64,000 bases of DNA. Source: Flavobacterium sp. 270. Lineage in GTDB: Bacteria > Bacteroidota > Bacteroidia > Flavobacteriales > Flavobacteriaceae. This document shows positions 37,442 to 46,598 of the stretch, piece by piece (the stretch's first letter is position 1; the number at the start of each line of letters is the position of its first letter). The notes beneath the pieces were generated by a model, which saw only the letters and a program-made list of their open reading frames with translations, did no database searches and was not told the DNA's origin. The stretch spans positions 50,521 through 114,520 of the forward strand of contig NZ_SODM01000004.1 in assembly GCF_004368785.1 (NCBI RefSeq), written 5' to 3'. The position numbers and the translations under genes were made by a program.

Positions 37442-37894
37442 TCATTTACGACGAAATAAATTTCGACTAATAATATAATGATCGACCGAATATTTACCTG
37501 CACCGGTAAAACATATCAGTAAAAAACAAAGGCTATACATAAATGGGACATCTTTTACCAAAATTGGATCATTAAAATGTAATACAAAATAGCCCGTCAG
37601 CGTCACCGCTAAAATAGGTAAAGTAGCTAAACGCGTCATTAAACCTAAGATTATAAAAATAGGCATCACCAGATTTGCAGCTGTTGCGAACACTTGATTT
37701 AAAGCTTCAGGAAGCCCTAAAGGATTAGGCACAACTTCCGCCAATGCCGTGCCAATACCAATTTTTTTTAACCCGTGGGCGTAAATAAGTTCAATTGAAA
37801 CGGCAATTCTAAAAAAGAACAAAGCAACGTCGTTCAATTTAGTTCCCACATTTGACCGCATTAAAGAGAAAAATATATTTTTCATGATTTCCAT
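37442..37894 (-). CDS. DoxX-family membrane protein
   Basis: A small membrane protein with four hydrophobic helices; it has an N-terminal YAHGLKKIG motif and the phrases ILGLMTRLATLPILAVTL and FTGAGKYSVDHY, all typical of DoxX. I place the start at 37894 (MEIMKNIFFSLM); the frame is open to 37957. DoxX proteins are linked to thiol/oxidative stress, but the biochemical role is unclear. A second DoxX gene lies at 45140. Part of the hydrolase operon. Confidence 0.85.
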   Translation of the reverse strand: MEIMKNIFFSLMRSNVGTKLNDVALFFFRIAVSIELIYAHGLKKIGIGTALAEVVPNPLGLPEALNQVFATAANLVMPIFIILGLMTRLATLPILAVTLTGYFVLHFNDPILVKDVPFMYSLCFLLICFTGAGKYSVDHYIISRNLFRRK

Positions 37895-38001
37895 TTTTTT
37901 TAAATTAATTTTATTGGCCTTGTTCCAAATGCTTTTACTTAAAACTGCTATTCGCAAAAGTATCCGGATTCAAAAGGCCAATAAATTAAAATGATGATTA
38001 A

Positions 38002-38691
38002 TTAGTGTTTAAGCATCGCTCTGCTGTATTGAACTCCAATTCCATATGACCCACCATATTTTTGAACTAAGTCTGTCACTGCTGTATAAGTTTCCGACCT
38101 TCCCCAGTCACGTTGTAATTCTAATAAATACTGCATAGAAGTGATCGGTCTTGCACCAGCCTGAACCATACGGGTTACTGCCTGATTATGAGCTTCATCT
38201 GTAACATCGCCACTTGCATCAGTAATTACATAAACAGTGTATCCATCGTTTATGGCTGATAATGCAGGTCCTACAATACAAACGGAAGTCCATAACCCAC
38301 CCATTACCAGTGTTTTATTTCCTTTACCCACAACTTCTTTATAAGCATTGGCATCTTCCCAAAAATTCATAGTGCTTCTGTCAAAATACTTAGTACTTGA
38401 TTTAGGATAGAATTCCTGAACTTCCGGAAATACCGGACCACTAAATGATCCCTCTGCCACTGTTGTAATAACAGTAGGTACTTTAAAAATTTTAGATGCA
38501 CCTGCTACCATTGCAGTATTAGTTCTCAATTGACTTACAGGAATATTCCCTACCGCGAACGCCATTTGACCTTCATGATCTACTAAAATCAATGTATGAT
38601 TTTTAGGGTTTAACAATTGAGGACTTGGTTTTTGTGCAAATGCACTTACAGATGACAATGCAACTACCGCTGCTAAAATTAAATTTTTCAT
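38002..38691 (-). CDS. Secreted isochorismatase-like hydrolase
   Basis: A 229-residue cysteine hydrolase with signal peptide (MKNLILAAVVALSSVSAFA). Catalytic features of the isochorismatase superfamily: Asp in LILVDHEGQMAF and Cys in GLWTSVCIVGPAL, followed by YVITDASGDVTDEAHN. It is similar to YcaC-type hydrolases. The substrate is not known. It lies in the six-gene minus-strand operon between a DoxX gene and a hydrolase. Confidence 0.88.
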   Translation of the reverse strand: MKNLILAAVVALSSVSAFAQKPSPQLLNPKNHTLILVDHEGQMAFAVGNIPVSQLRTNTAMVAGASKIFKVPTVITTVAEGSFSGPVFPEVQEFYPKSSTKYFDRSTMNFWEDANAYKEVVGKGNKTLVMGGLWTSVCIVGPALSAINDGYTVYVITDASGDVTDEAHNQAVTRMVQAGARPITSMQYLLELQRDWGRSETYTAVTDLVQKYGGSYGIGVQYSRAMLKH

Positions 38692-38806
38692 AATGATTCT
38701 GATTTAATGGTTAAAAATTTATTTAATTATTTTTGATTTATATAACTCTTGTTTTAATTAAGATTCTTAATCAATTTTTAAATTGATTACCTACTGCCGA
38801 GTCTAC

Positions 38807-39778
38807 TTATTTAACTTTTTTACTTAAAAAATTTAGTATAAGTTTTGAAATTTCTGAATAGTGCTCCTCTAATGCAAAATGACCTCCGTTTACTAAATAA
38901 ACTTCTGCATTTGGGTTATCTTTTTTATATGCATTTGCCCCCGCAGCGATAAAAAACTGATCATTTTTACCCCATATAACTAACATAGGCGGATGATATT
39001 TGGTAAAATACTGATGCCATTTTTCATATTGAGCTATATTAGATCCATAATCACGAAAGAGTGCTAATTGTATAACATCATTGCCTGGTCTGTCCAGGTA
39101 ATATTGGTCAATACTATAGCTGTCTGGTGCTATCTTCTCAGGGTTTTCTGCACCGGTTAAATATTGCCATTTTGTGGCATCAATGGTCAGAAAAAAACGT
39201 GCTGCCTTTTCAGTTTCAGCATTTGGTTTTTCTATGTATGCTATTAAAGGTTTTAAAACTTCTCCTAATCCTTCAACATAAGCATTTGCATTTTGAATTA
39301 TAAGAGTCTGAACCAGTTCAGCTCTTCTTGTTGCTATTCTCATACCTACTGGCCCTCCATAATCCTGGATATAAAAACTGGTTTTCTTAATTTTTAATTT
39401 ATCAATAAAATGCTCTATTGTAACGGATAAGTTATCGAACGTATATTGATACCGCTTGGGATCCGGAGCACTACTTTGACCAAACCCCGGATAATCAGGA
39501 GCAATTACATGGTAATTATCTGATAGTTCATTTATCAAATTTCGGTACATGTGCGATGATGAAGGAAATCCATGCAATAAAATAATTGTGGGTTTGGTTG
39601 TTTCGCCTGCTTCACGGTAAAATATTTTTAAACTGTCAACAAGTATTGTCTTGTATTGTACAGGTTTATAAACAGTAGCTTTAAAAACCGGTTTTTTTTC
39701 CACTGAAAGATTTGCGTACGTTTTAAAGTGAATTAAAAACATAAAGGTTAATACTGATATGATAGTTTTTGTTTTCAT
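38807..39778 (-). CDS. Secreted alpha/beta hydrolase, haloalkane dehalogenase/epoxide hydrolase-like
   Basis: A 323-residue protein with signal peptide (MKTKTIISVLTFMFLI). Oxyanion motif HGFPSSSHMYRN. The nucleophile position reads IQDYGGPVG, with Asp, not Ser, as in dehalogenases and epoxide hydrolases; acid in WGKNDQFF and His in GGHFALEEH. Close relatives in this window are the genes at 51163 and 52074, which lack a signal peptide. Substrate unknown. Member of the six-gene operon. Confidence 0.9.
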   Translation of the reverse strand: MKTKTIISVLTFMFLIHFKTYANLSVEKKPVFKATVYKPVQYKTILVDSLKIFYREAGETTKPTIILLHGFPSSSHMYRNLINELSDNYHVIAPDYPGFGQSSAPDPKRYQYTFDNLSVTIEHFIDKLKIKKTSFYIQDYGGPVGMRIATRRAELVQTLIIQNANAYVEGLGEVLKPLIAYIEKPNAETEKAARFFLTIDATKWQYLTGAENPEKIAPDSYSIDQYYLDRPGNDVIQLALFRDYGSNIAQYEKWHQYFTKYHPPMLVIWGKNDQFFIAAGANAYKKDNPNAEVYLVNGGHFALEEHYSEISKLILNFLSKKVK

Positions 39779-39830
39779 TTTTAATGGTTTAGTTTTAGTA
39801 AATTATCTAGAGAAAATAATTTCCCGGTAT

Positions 39831-41630
39831 TTATTTTTTTTGATAACCTCCATAGAAATTAACTGGTGACCAATCCGGAATTGCTTTTTCAATAGCAGGG
39901 TTTAGTTTTATATATTCTTTGTCACCAAAAACCACATTACCTCCTACCACTGTCAGTACAGCTGATAAATCTTTAATTTTACTTTCTTGCACGGTGAAAT
40001 AATCATCCGATAATAGTATAAAATCAGCATACATTCCTTTCTCTAAAGTACCTTTTACTGCTTCCTCTTTCGATACCCAGGCACTACCTTTAGTGTATAA
40101 TGAAAGTGCTTCTTGTCTTGTAAGTAAGTTATCAGGGGCGCTTAATTGCAGGCCTCCCACGGTTTTACCTGAAACCATCCAATATAAGGCAGGCCACGGA
40201 TTATAGCTGGCAACTCGTGTCCCGTCTGTTCCTGCTCCGACAGGAATTCCCATTTTGATCATTAATTTCAAAGGAGGTGCATATTGGGCTTTAGCAGCTC
40301 CATATCTTTCGACAAAATATTCTCCGGCATAAGCCATTCTGGCTTGAATAGCAATTCCGCCGTTAAGGGCTTTAACTCTTTTCAACTGAGCTTCAGTAAC
40401 GGTTTCTGCATGGTCAAACAACCATCTTTCTTTTGCTAATTTCCCATTGGTTTCTTTATTAACTTCTTCCAGAACATCTAATAAATTAGAGATAGTTTCA
40501 CCATAGGTTGCATGAATTCTAAACGGCCAGCCACTATCAACATGCAGACGAATGACTTTTTTAATATCATTCCTCCACGATGGCCTATCTTCCAGCATAG
40601 GCTGCGGTGCTAAAAAATTTTCAAAATCCCCTGCACTCCAGGTCAGAAATTCTCCTCCTCCTTCTAACTCATAACCGTGATCCAAATGAATTTCTCCATT
40701 GTTACCCACTTTATTTGTAGCGATCCAATTTTGAAACTCTTCAAACTCTTTCCCTTTATTTTGAGGAAATAAATAATAAGACAGTCTTATAGGCATTTTA
40801 CCCGCATCAGCAAGTGATTTTGTTGCGCTGTAATCTTTCGGAAAAACATGTCCTCCACCTCCGGCATCAATACCACTGGTGATGCCATATTTGTTTAATT
40901 CTCTATAAAACTGCTTGGTAGAATTTGACATTTCCTGTCCAGTCATTGGAGGTAATGCTCCTATTCCGGCGTAAAGAATGGTAGGATTTGGCTCCGCTAA
41001 AAATACTCCTGTCAATTTACCATCTGGTCCTTTTTCATACGAACTTCCTTCTGGTGGTTTTGTATTTTCATCAATTTTGAGCACTTTCATACCACTTTTA
41101 TTCATCCAGGCACGGCTGTATAGAAACAATACAAATGCCGGAACATCTCCTGTCGCTTCATTGATTTCCTGAACTGTCGGAAATCTCTTTTCTTCAAATT
41201 GATAAGGACTCCAACCTCCCACTACTCTTACCCATTGCCCTTTTGGCGTTCTTGCTGCTTGTTCTTTTAACATTTGTAAAGCTTTTTTCAAGGACTTCAC
41301 ACCGTCCCATCTTAACTCAGCATTATAAAAACGTCCTCCTCTGGTTAAATGCAAATGAGAATCATTCAATCCGGGAATAATCGTACGTCCATTAGCATCA
41401 ATGACGTTCGTTTTATCTCCTTTTAGCTTTAGCATTTCTGAACTTGTTCCAAACGCTATCACTTTTCCACCTTCTACAGCTATCGCTTCGGCCATCGTAT
41501 TGTTTTTATCCATAATGGCTATTTTTCCATTGGTAACAATTAGATCAGCTGCTGCATTGTCAATTGCTTTTTTGTCTTTTTGACAAGAAAGAAATATTAT
41601 TATGAGTACTAAAATTGCATATTTTCTCAT
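39831..41630 (-). CDS. Amidohydrolase-family lipoprotein (YtcJ-like)
   Basis: A 599-residue metal-dependent hydrolase with a lipoprotein signal (MRKYAILVLIIIFLSC; lipid Cys ~16). Metal-binding signs are DSHLHL and HATYGET, HAETVTE, and GAGTDGTR. The family (YtcJ-like, Amidohydro_3) cleaves C-N bonds in various ring or amide compounds. Probably attached to the outer face of the inner or outer membrane. Second gene of the hydrolase operon, 75 bp after the first. Confidence 0.9.
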   Translation of the reverse strand: MRKYAILVLIIIFLSCQKDKKAIDNAAADLIVTNGKIAIMDKNNTMAEAIAVEGGKVIAFGTSSEMLKLKGDKTNVIDANGRTIIPGLNDSHLHLTRGGRFYNAELRWDGVKSLKKALQMLKEQAARTPKGQWVRVVGGWSPYQFEEKRFPTVQEINEATGDVPAFVLFLYSRAWMNKSGMKVLKIDENTKPPEGSSYEKGPDGKLTGVFLAEPNPTILYAGIGALPPMTGQEMSNSTKQFYRELNKYGITSGIDAGGGGHVFPKDYSATKSLADAGKMPIRLSYYLFPQNKGKEFEEFQNWIATNKVGNNGEIHLDHGYELEGGGEFLTWSAGDFENFLAPQPMLEDRPSWRNDIKKVIRLHVDSGWPFRIHATYGETISNLLDVLEEVNKETNGKLAKERWLFDHAETVTEAQLKRVKALNGGIAIQARMAYAGEYFVERYGAAKAQYAPPLKLMIKMGIPVGAGTDGTRVASYNPWPALYWMVSGKTVGGLQLSAPDNLLTRQEALSLYTKGSAWVSKEEAVKGTLEKGMYADFILLSDDYFTVQESKIKDLSAVLTVVGGNVVFGDKEYIKLNPAIEKAIPDWSPVNFYGGYQKK

Positions 41631-41705
41631 TTTGACTGTTTTAAATATTATTAATCTTGTTTGATTTAATCAATGTAAAATGTCATTCCAAAACTTTTTA
41701 AGAAA

Positions 41706-42392
41706 TTAATCTGTTTGTGAAGCTTTAATAATGACATCAGCTACAGCGTGGGGCTGGGAAATATAAACCGCATGACTTCCCTTTACATAGGTAGCATCTG
41801 TTTTTGAACGTTTGTACATTGCTTCCTGTATTTCTGTTGGAATACTCTTGTCTTCTGTTGCAATTACGCCGTAAGCAGGTTTTGATTTCCAGGCTGCATT
41901 TTTGATCGGTGTTATAAATCCTTTAGCATAAAATGCGCCTTGCGAAGCATACATAAACCCAGCATCTGCTTCACTCAAATCAGCACATATTCCCATATGA
42001 TATTTGTCCTTTTCATAATAAATAATACCATTTTCATCAGCAGGTAGAATTCCACTCTCCGGTGCAGGCGGAGCAGTTTGTATCCATTGTAAAGCCGTTT
42101 CGCCGTCTCCCGGCTGAAATGCTGCCACATAAACCAATGCAGCCACATTCGGGTGGTTACCGGCTTCCGTAATTATAGCCCCGCCATATGAATGTCCTAC
42201 AAGAACAGCATTACTGTCTAGTTTGTCTAAAGCCAGATGTACAGCTTTTATACCATCTTCTAATGATGTTAACGGATTATGTACCACTGTTATCTTATAA
42301 CCGTTTGTATTAAGTATATCATATATACCTCTCCACCCTGAGCCATCTGCAAATGCACCATGGACAAGCACTATATTTTTTATTGTTTTCAT
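41706..42392 (-). CDS. Alpha/beta hydrolase, cytoplasmic paralogue of the gene at 62400
   Basis: A 228-residue serine hydrolase. Start at 42392 (MKTIKNIVLVHGAF); the frame is open to 42419. Motifs: VLVHGAFADGSGWRG (oxyanion), GHSYGG (Ser nucleophile), SHAVYISQPHAVAD (His). It resembles EstC-like esterases. It is very similar along its length to the secreted hydrolase at 62400 (for example PPAPESGILPADENG versus PPAPENGILPPDAKG) but has no signal peptide. First gene of a six-gene operon with conserved element C2 upstream. Confidence 0.9.
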   Translation of the reverse strand: MKTIKNIVLVHGAFADGSGWRGIYDILNTNGYKITVVHNPLTSLEDGIKAVHLALDKLDSNAVLVGHSYGGAIITEAGNHPNVAALVYVAAFQPGDGETALQWIQTAPPAPESGILPADENGIIYYEKDKYHMGICADLSEADAGFMYASQGAFYAKGFITPIKNAAWKSKPAYGVIATEDKSIPTEIQEAMYKRSKTDATYVKGSHAVYISQPHAVADVIIKASQTD

Positions 42393-42558
42393 ATTATTAT
42401 TTTTAAATAGTAAAGGCATTTTTTTGTGACTTTTTAATGGTAGAAATACAAAACACTGTAATTCGTTGTAACTTTAAAGCCTAATATTCAAATGGTTATT
42501 TTCTGTAAAATTTAAATTCTATTAAACCTTCACCAATCAATTCCTCTATTTGTTGAAA

Positions 42559-42566
42559 CAAAATTA
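42559..42566 (-). promoter_or_regulatory. -7 box TAATTTTG of the C2 operon
   Basis: Exact TAnnTTTG on the minus strand. Its centre lies 35 bp from the centre of palindrome C2, the same distance as in C3. Expected transcript begins near 42552, ~160 bp before the ATG at 42392. Confidence 0.6.
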
Positions 42567-42640
42567 CAGCTATTGAAGACGTTATTTTCTGTGAATAATT
42601 CACTATAAATTATAAAAAACTAAGATTTACAAGTTTTATC
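42560..42640 (-). promoter_or_regulatory. Conserved regulatory element, copy C2
   Basis: Palindrome GTGAATAATTCAC at 42591-42603, then CTATAAATTATAAA and AAGATTTACAAG. It aligns over ~80 bp with C3 (53516-53595), including the -7 box and ACGT in between. The palindrome centre would be at about -42 relative to the transcription start, a position used by class II activators. The protein is not identified. TGTGA-like arms resemble CRP/FNR half-sites, but AraC proteins are the local candidates. Confidence 0.6.
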
Positions 42641-42734
42641 GTTTTACATTGACAAAACTTATTTTTTTGGTTGAGTTATTAAGAATAAAATATAGTGTAA
42701 TACTGATTTTGGTTAGGCGTAAATAAAAAATATT

Positions 42735-42784
42735 GTATAAAAAAACTTCTGTTAATCATAGAAAATATGACCAACAGAAGTTTT
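42735..42784 (-). terminator. Terminator of the porin/Dps operon
   Basis: Stem AAAACTTCTGTT / AACAGAAGTTTT with a 19-base loop; on the minus strand it is followed by a T run (A run at 42735-42745 on the plus strand). It lies ~50 bp after the stop at 42832. Confidence 0.75.
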
Positions 42785-42831
42785 CTAAATTAATAGTAAA
42801 GACCTTTTATAAGTTTAATCCAATTGCAATA

Positions 42832-43626
42832 TTATTTTGCTTCCTGACTTAAAATAGCCGCGACCACAGCGGGCTGCGAGAAGAACGGTGTATGACTCGT
42901 AGGTAAAGAATATGTTTTTGTTATATTAGCACTTTTTGCCATACTTTTTTGCAAGGTCAGGCCTATGGCGTGATCATATTCGGTAAAAATATATACCTTA
43001 TCTAACTTACCAAAATTGGCAGCCGTAAGTGTTACCGGAGTTGCAAGAGGTCCCAGTGGTTCTGGTTTAAAATTAGGTACCAATACATCTGCTATTTTCT
43101 TTGGTGCATCTGCGGCAAAAAAATCCAAAATGCCATTTTTAGCAATTCCTACCACACCAGATTTTTCATCTGGCTGTATGTACTGCCCAATATGAGTTTC
43201 TTTATCAGCTGCGGAAATTGAAAAAAGACTCTCTCCATTACTTGGCAAAAACGCACAAAGGTAAACTAGTTTTTTGATCTGTCCGGGAATCTGCTCAGCG
43301 GTGGCGCTGATGACCATTCCTCCAAAACTATGCCCTACCAAAGTAATGTTTTTCTTTGTTCCAATTGCTTTTTTGACAACGTCTACATAACGCTGAAGCG
43401 TCAAAGATGTTACAGGCGTATTATCATCGCCGTGACCAGGCAAATTTACCGTTATCACCTCATTACCATCTTTCTTCAGCGATGCTTCAACTTCCTTAAA
43501 GTCTTTAGCTGAAGACCATGCTCCATGCACTATAACAATTGTACTTTGGCTAGCCGTGCTAGCCTGAATTGATGTTCCGAAAGCAGTCATTAAAATGACC
43601 GCCGCTGTTGTAATTGATTTTCTCAT
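42832..43626 (-). CDS. Secreted alpha/beta hydrolase
   Basis: A 264-residue serine hydrolase with signal peptide (MRKSITTAAVILMTAFG; start at 43626, frame open to 43677). Motifs: VIVHGAWSSAKDF (oxyanion), GHSFGG (Ser), TSHTPFFSQP (His). It belongs to the same EstC-like superfamily as 41706 and 62400 but is more diverged. Last gene of a six-gene operon starting at 46898. Substrate unknown. Confidence 0.88.
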   Translation of the reverse strand: MRKSITTAAVILMTAFGTSIQASTASQSTIVIVHGAWSSAKDFKEVEASLKKDGNEVITVNLPGHGDDNTPVTSLTLQRYVDVVKKAIGTKKNITLVGHSFGGMVISATAEQIPGQIKKLVYLCAFLPSNGESLFSISAADKETHIGQYIQPDEKSGVVGIAKNGILDFFAADAPKKIADVLVPNFKPEPLGPLATPVTLTAANFGKLDKVYIFTEYDHAIGLTLQKSMAKSANITKTYSLPTSHTPFFSQPAVVAAILSQEAK

Positions 43627-43737
43627 TTTAAAAAATTTTATGGTTATATTAATTGTATTATTAAGTTTTATTTTCAATTTTATTGAATTAATTGTGTTTT
43701 AACGTTTCGTGGCTATCACATCAATATATTGATCTAT

Positions 43738-45087
43738 TTATAAAATTATAGTGAGCGTAGTAGCTGTAAATAATATGTCCTTTCCATTACTCACATCTTT
43801 AATAAAATTTCCACTTTGAAACCATGTTCCTTCTACAGTTAAATTCAGGTATTTACTAAAAGTATAATCAAATGAAGTTCCCAATTGATTTCCTATTTTT
43901 TTTGAAGTTGAATTGGAACTGTCGAACAATACTGAAACATTTGGCTGATATATACCATCATTTACCGAAGCTCTCCAAAACATATCATAATCGATATTGA
44001 AATTTAATTTTTTTGTTAACTGAAATTCCAGATAGGGATGAATGTCAACTAAGTTTGATGGCCCAATTAAAGCAGCTAATCCAAAGTATGCCCCTCTGGG
44101 AAAAAGGGGATTAAATGTTCCTATAGTCCCGTCATTTTGAATTTTATCACCTGAGATATATTCCGCTTTTAAACCTATTTTTTGTTTTGCTTTATTCACG
44201 TCATAACTGAAAGAATTGTTGATTGAAAATGTCCAGGCACTAATTTTTTTATTGTCAAACTTCCCAAATTGATATGCAGCTTCTATATCATAATTCCAGT
44301 CAGAATAATTCGCATAAATTCTTGACCCCATTGTATTTCTATTTTCCCTGCCAGAAAAAGTATTGTAAGTACTATTGGATTTCTGAATATTTAAAATGTA
44401 GATTTCTATGTTATTAAAATATTTAATTCTATTTATACTCGCATACAAGCCAGATAGTTTTGTGTTTGCATCGATCTTATCATTAAAATTTCCAAACCTG
44501 TTTTTTACAAAATAGCCATAAAAAGCATCCGCAGAAAAATTGTTCCTATGATAAGTGATTTTCATCGCATCAAATGCCTGTCTGCTGTTTGGTCCTTCTC
44601 TAACTGAAATCAATCTTTGAGATCCATAATATAATTCCTGTCTTCCCATCCTAAAGCTTAAACTATGTACCTTAGCGTCGATAAATAACTGATGGACATC
44701 TAAAGGATTTTCTTCCAAAGGATTGGGATCTCTTCTACTAACAGAAGTACTGCTTTGTAATTGACTGAACAAACGAAACGAATTTCCTATTTTTAAATCA
44801 GCATAAAAAAGAGCTCTGTTGAGTATAAAACCATTATCGTCTCTATAACTATCGTCCCAATTTTCATTCTCAAAAAGTTGGTATTGCGTCCTGTTTTCAG
44901 CTCCAAAAAAAAGAAATGCCTGAGACTTTTTGGATATCGTTATTTGTTTGATTTTATAATAAAAACTTTGGTTTGTGCTATCAATCGAAATAACATCATT
45001 ATACCTTAAAAATTTAAATTCATTCACCTGCTGTGCATAAACAGCTGAACTAAATACAATAACGAGTATCAGAAAATATTTTTTCAC
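43738..45087 (-). CDS. Outer-membrane beta-barrel, alginate-export (AlgE)-like
   Basis: A 449-residue protein with signal peptide (MKKYFLILVIVFSSAVYA) and alternating strands characteristic of a barrel (for example FRMGRQELYYGSQRLISVREGPNSRQ, which is the hallmark of the alginate export family). It ends in a hydrophobic strand (FTATTLTIIL). A passive channel for an anionic or aromatic compound is likely; the substrate is not shown. It is co-transcribed with a DoxX gene and a hydrolase. Confidence 0.8.
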   Translation of the reverse strand: MKKYFLILVIVFSSAVYAQQVNEFKFLRYNDVISIDSTNQSFYYKIKQITISKKSQAFLFFGAENRTQYQLFENENWDDSYRDDNGFILNRALFYADLKIGNSFRLFSQLQSSTSVSRRDPNPLEENPLDVHQLFIDAKVHSLSFRMGRQELYYGSQRLISVREGPNSRQAFDAMKITYHRNNFSADAFYGYFVKNRFGNFNDKIDANTKLSGLYASINRIKYFNNIEIYILNIQKSNSTYNTFSGRENRNTMGSRIYANYSDWNYDIEAAYQFGKFDNKKISAWTFSINNSFSYDVNKAKQKIGLKAEYISGDKIQNDGTIGTFNPLFPRGAYFGLAALIGPSNLVDIHPYLEFQLTKKLNFNIDYDMFWRASVNDGIYQPNVSVLFDSSNSTSKKIGNQLGTSFDYTFSKYLNLTVEGTWFQSGNFIKDVSNGKDILFTATTLTIIL

Positions 45088-45139
45088 ATTTTTTAAAATT
45101 TATTTTCATTGAAGCATGTTCCAATTTATTCCAGTATAA

Positions 45140-45586
45140 CTATTCTCTTTTAATGAAAACTTTGTCTATAGCATATTTACCTCCACCCAAGATAAATAAG
45201 GCAAGAGCCATTCCTATCCAAAGAATGAAGTATTCGTATCCCTCTCCCTTTAGCGTTCCAAACCAATTCATAAAAAAACCATTTTTAAGATGTGTGGTAA
45301 ATATCATTCCCAAAGGAAGAATTATATAGAAAAATGAAATCACTCTTGTTCCGAGTCCGATAAGGAGTGCAATCGCGCCCACGGTTTCCAGAATGATTAC
45401 TAAAAAGCCCATAATCCAGGGCAATCCTACCATTTGAGTGAAGAATACCATTGTCTTCGAAAAGCCCAGACCTCCAAACAGCCCAAATAATTTTTGCATA
45501 CCATGCATCAACACAACAAAACCGAGGATAAACCTTAAAATTAAAGGTGCGTATGATTCGCTTGTTTCAAATAATTTATTTTTCAT
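45140..45586 (-). CDS. DoxX-family membrane protein
   Basis: A 148-residue membrane protein with four helices and the motif LRFILGFVVLMHGMQKLFG of DoxX proteins. Start at 45586 (MKNKLFETSES); the frame is open to 45607. It is the second DoxX in the region (the other is at 37442), each in a separate operon with hydrolases. Role probably linked to redox stress, not certain. Confidence 0.88.
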   Translation of the reverse strand: MKNKLFETSESYAPLILRFILGFVVLMHGMQKLFGLFGGLGFSKTMVFFTQMVGLPWIMGFLVIILETVGAIALLIGLGTRVISFFYIILPLGMIFTTHLKNGFFMNWFGTLKGEGYEYFILWIGMALALFILGGGKYAIDKVFIKRE

Positions 45587-45622
45587 AATATTTATATAGT
45601 ATTTCAAACTGTAGTTACCGGT

Positions 45623-46099
45623 CTAACTTTTTATATATGCAGAATACATCCACACCATTTTTTCCTGTTCCCGAATATAATCACTCATCAAACTATTAGT
45701 TCCTGTATCATCTATTTCTGCAGAAAGATCAAGAATTACTCTTTGTTTAGATAAAAGGATTCCAAGAGATTCTAAAACTTTATCTACAGAATGTTGTCCG
45801 TCAATTACCTCGTTTGTTTCTAATATTGAGGCCGTTTTAAAATACTCGGTAAAATTGTGATTTGGTCTGAATCCTAATGTTAGTATTCTTTCGGCAACTT
45901 CATCAATTTTTAAAAAGAGATTATTATATAAGTCTTCAAATTTTTGATGTAATACAAAAAAATCGTCGCCTTTAATATTCCAATGATAACCTCTCACATT
46001 TTGATAAAATATTGAATAGTTAGAAAGCAAATCATTCAATTGACAGGCTAATTCTTCACTTTTTACAGCATTTAATCCTATGGCATTTAAATCGTTCAT
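45623..46099 (-). CDS. dps: Dps-family ferritin-like DNA-protection protein
   Basis: A 158-residue four-helix protein. Dps ferroxidase ligands are recognisable: YHWNIKG (His), FFVLHQKFEDLY (His, Asp/Glu) and KIDEVAERI. It would oxidise iron with H2O2, store it and protect DNA. It lies in the operon with DoxX and small proteins, which gives that operon an oxidative-stress look. Confidence 0.93.
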   Translation of the reverse strand: MNDLNAIGLNAVKSEELACQLNDLLSNYSIFYQNVRGYHWNIKGDDFFVLHQKFEDLYNNLFLKIDEVAERILTLGFRPNHNFTEYFKTASILETNEVIDGQHSVDKVLESLGILLSKQRVILDLSAEIDDTGTNSLMSDYIREQEKMVWMYSAYIKS

Positions 46100-46131
46100 T
46101 TTTTTATTTTAAAGTGTTATGAATAAAAACA

Positions 46132-46539
46132 TTATATATCTAATATTCGAGAATCATTTATAAAACGCCTCCAATTTAAAAATGGCATGGCGTATGATTT
46201 TAAAGTTTTATAAATCAAAAACGAAGGACTGACTTGCGTTTTTATTTTTTTAGTTTTCTGTACTTCTCTGACTGTTGCTCCTATTAAAAATGTACCCCCA
46301 GAAAAAAAATCATTTTCTATTCCTATTGAAGTTTCAATTTTACGGTCTAATACCACAACGTAGTGCCCTTCTGGTGAAATTTGAAAATCATGTTCATAAT
46401 TTTCAATTACTTTTTTAAGAATAGCATTATTTGCTTCATTAGAATTTAATGTAAATCCTGATGTCACATTTAGAGATGTATCCGTAACCCAGAAATGCTT
46501 ATTCTTTTCTGTGTCCAATCTTTTTGTTGTAAATTCCAT
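46132..46539 (-). CDS. Conserved-looking hypothetical protein
   Basis: A 135-residue protein without signal peptide or membrane helix. Mixed alpha/beta, with a C-terminal basic stretch (LKSYAMPFLNWRRFINDSR). No family recognised. It is in the same strand series between Dps (32 bp gap) and the 99-residue protein, so it is likely translated. Confidence 0.6.
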   Translation of the reverse strand: MEFTTKRLDTEKNKHFWVTDTSLNVTSGFTLNSNEANNAILKKVIENYEHDFQISPEGHYVVVLDRKIETSIGIENDFFSGGTFLIGATVREVQKTKKIKTQVSPSFLIYKTLKSYAMPFLNWRRFINDSRILDI

Positions 46540-46598
46540 GTGTACTTTTTTTGGTTATTCACTTTCTTTTATATTTTTTTATGGTGTATTGATACTAT

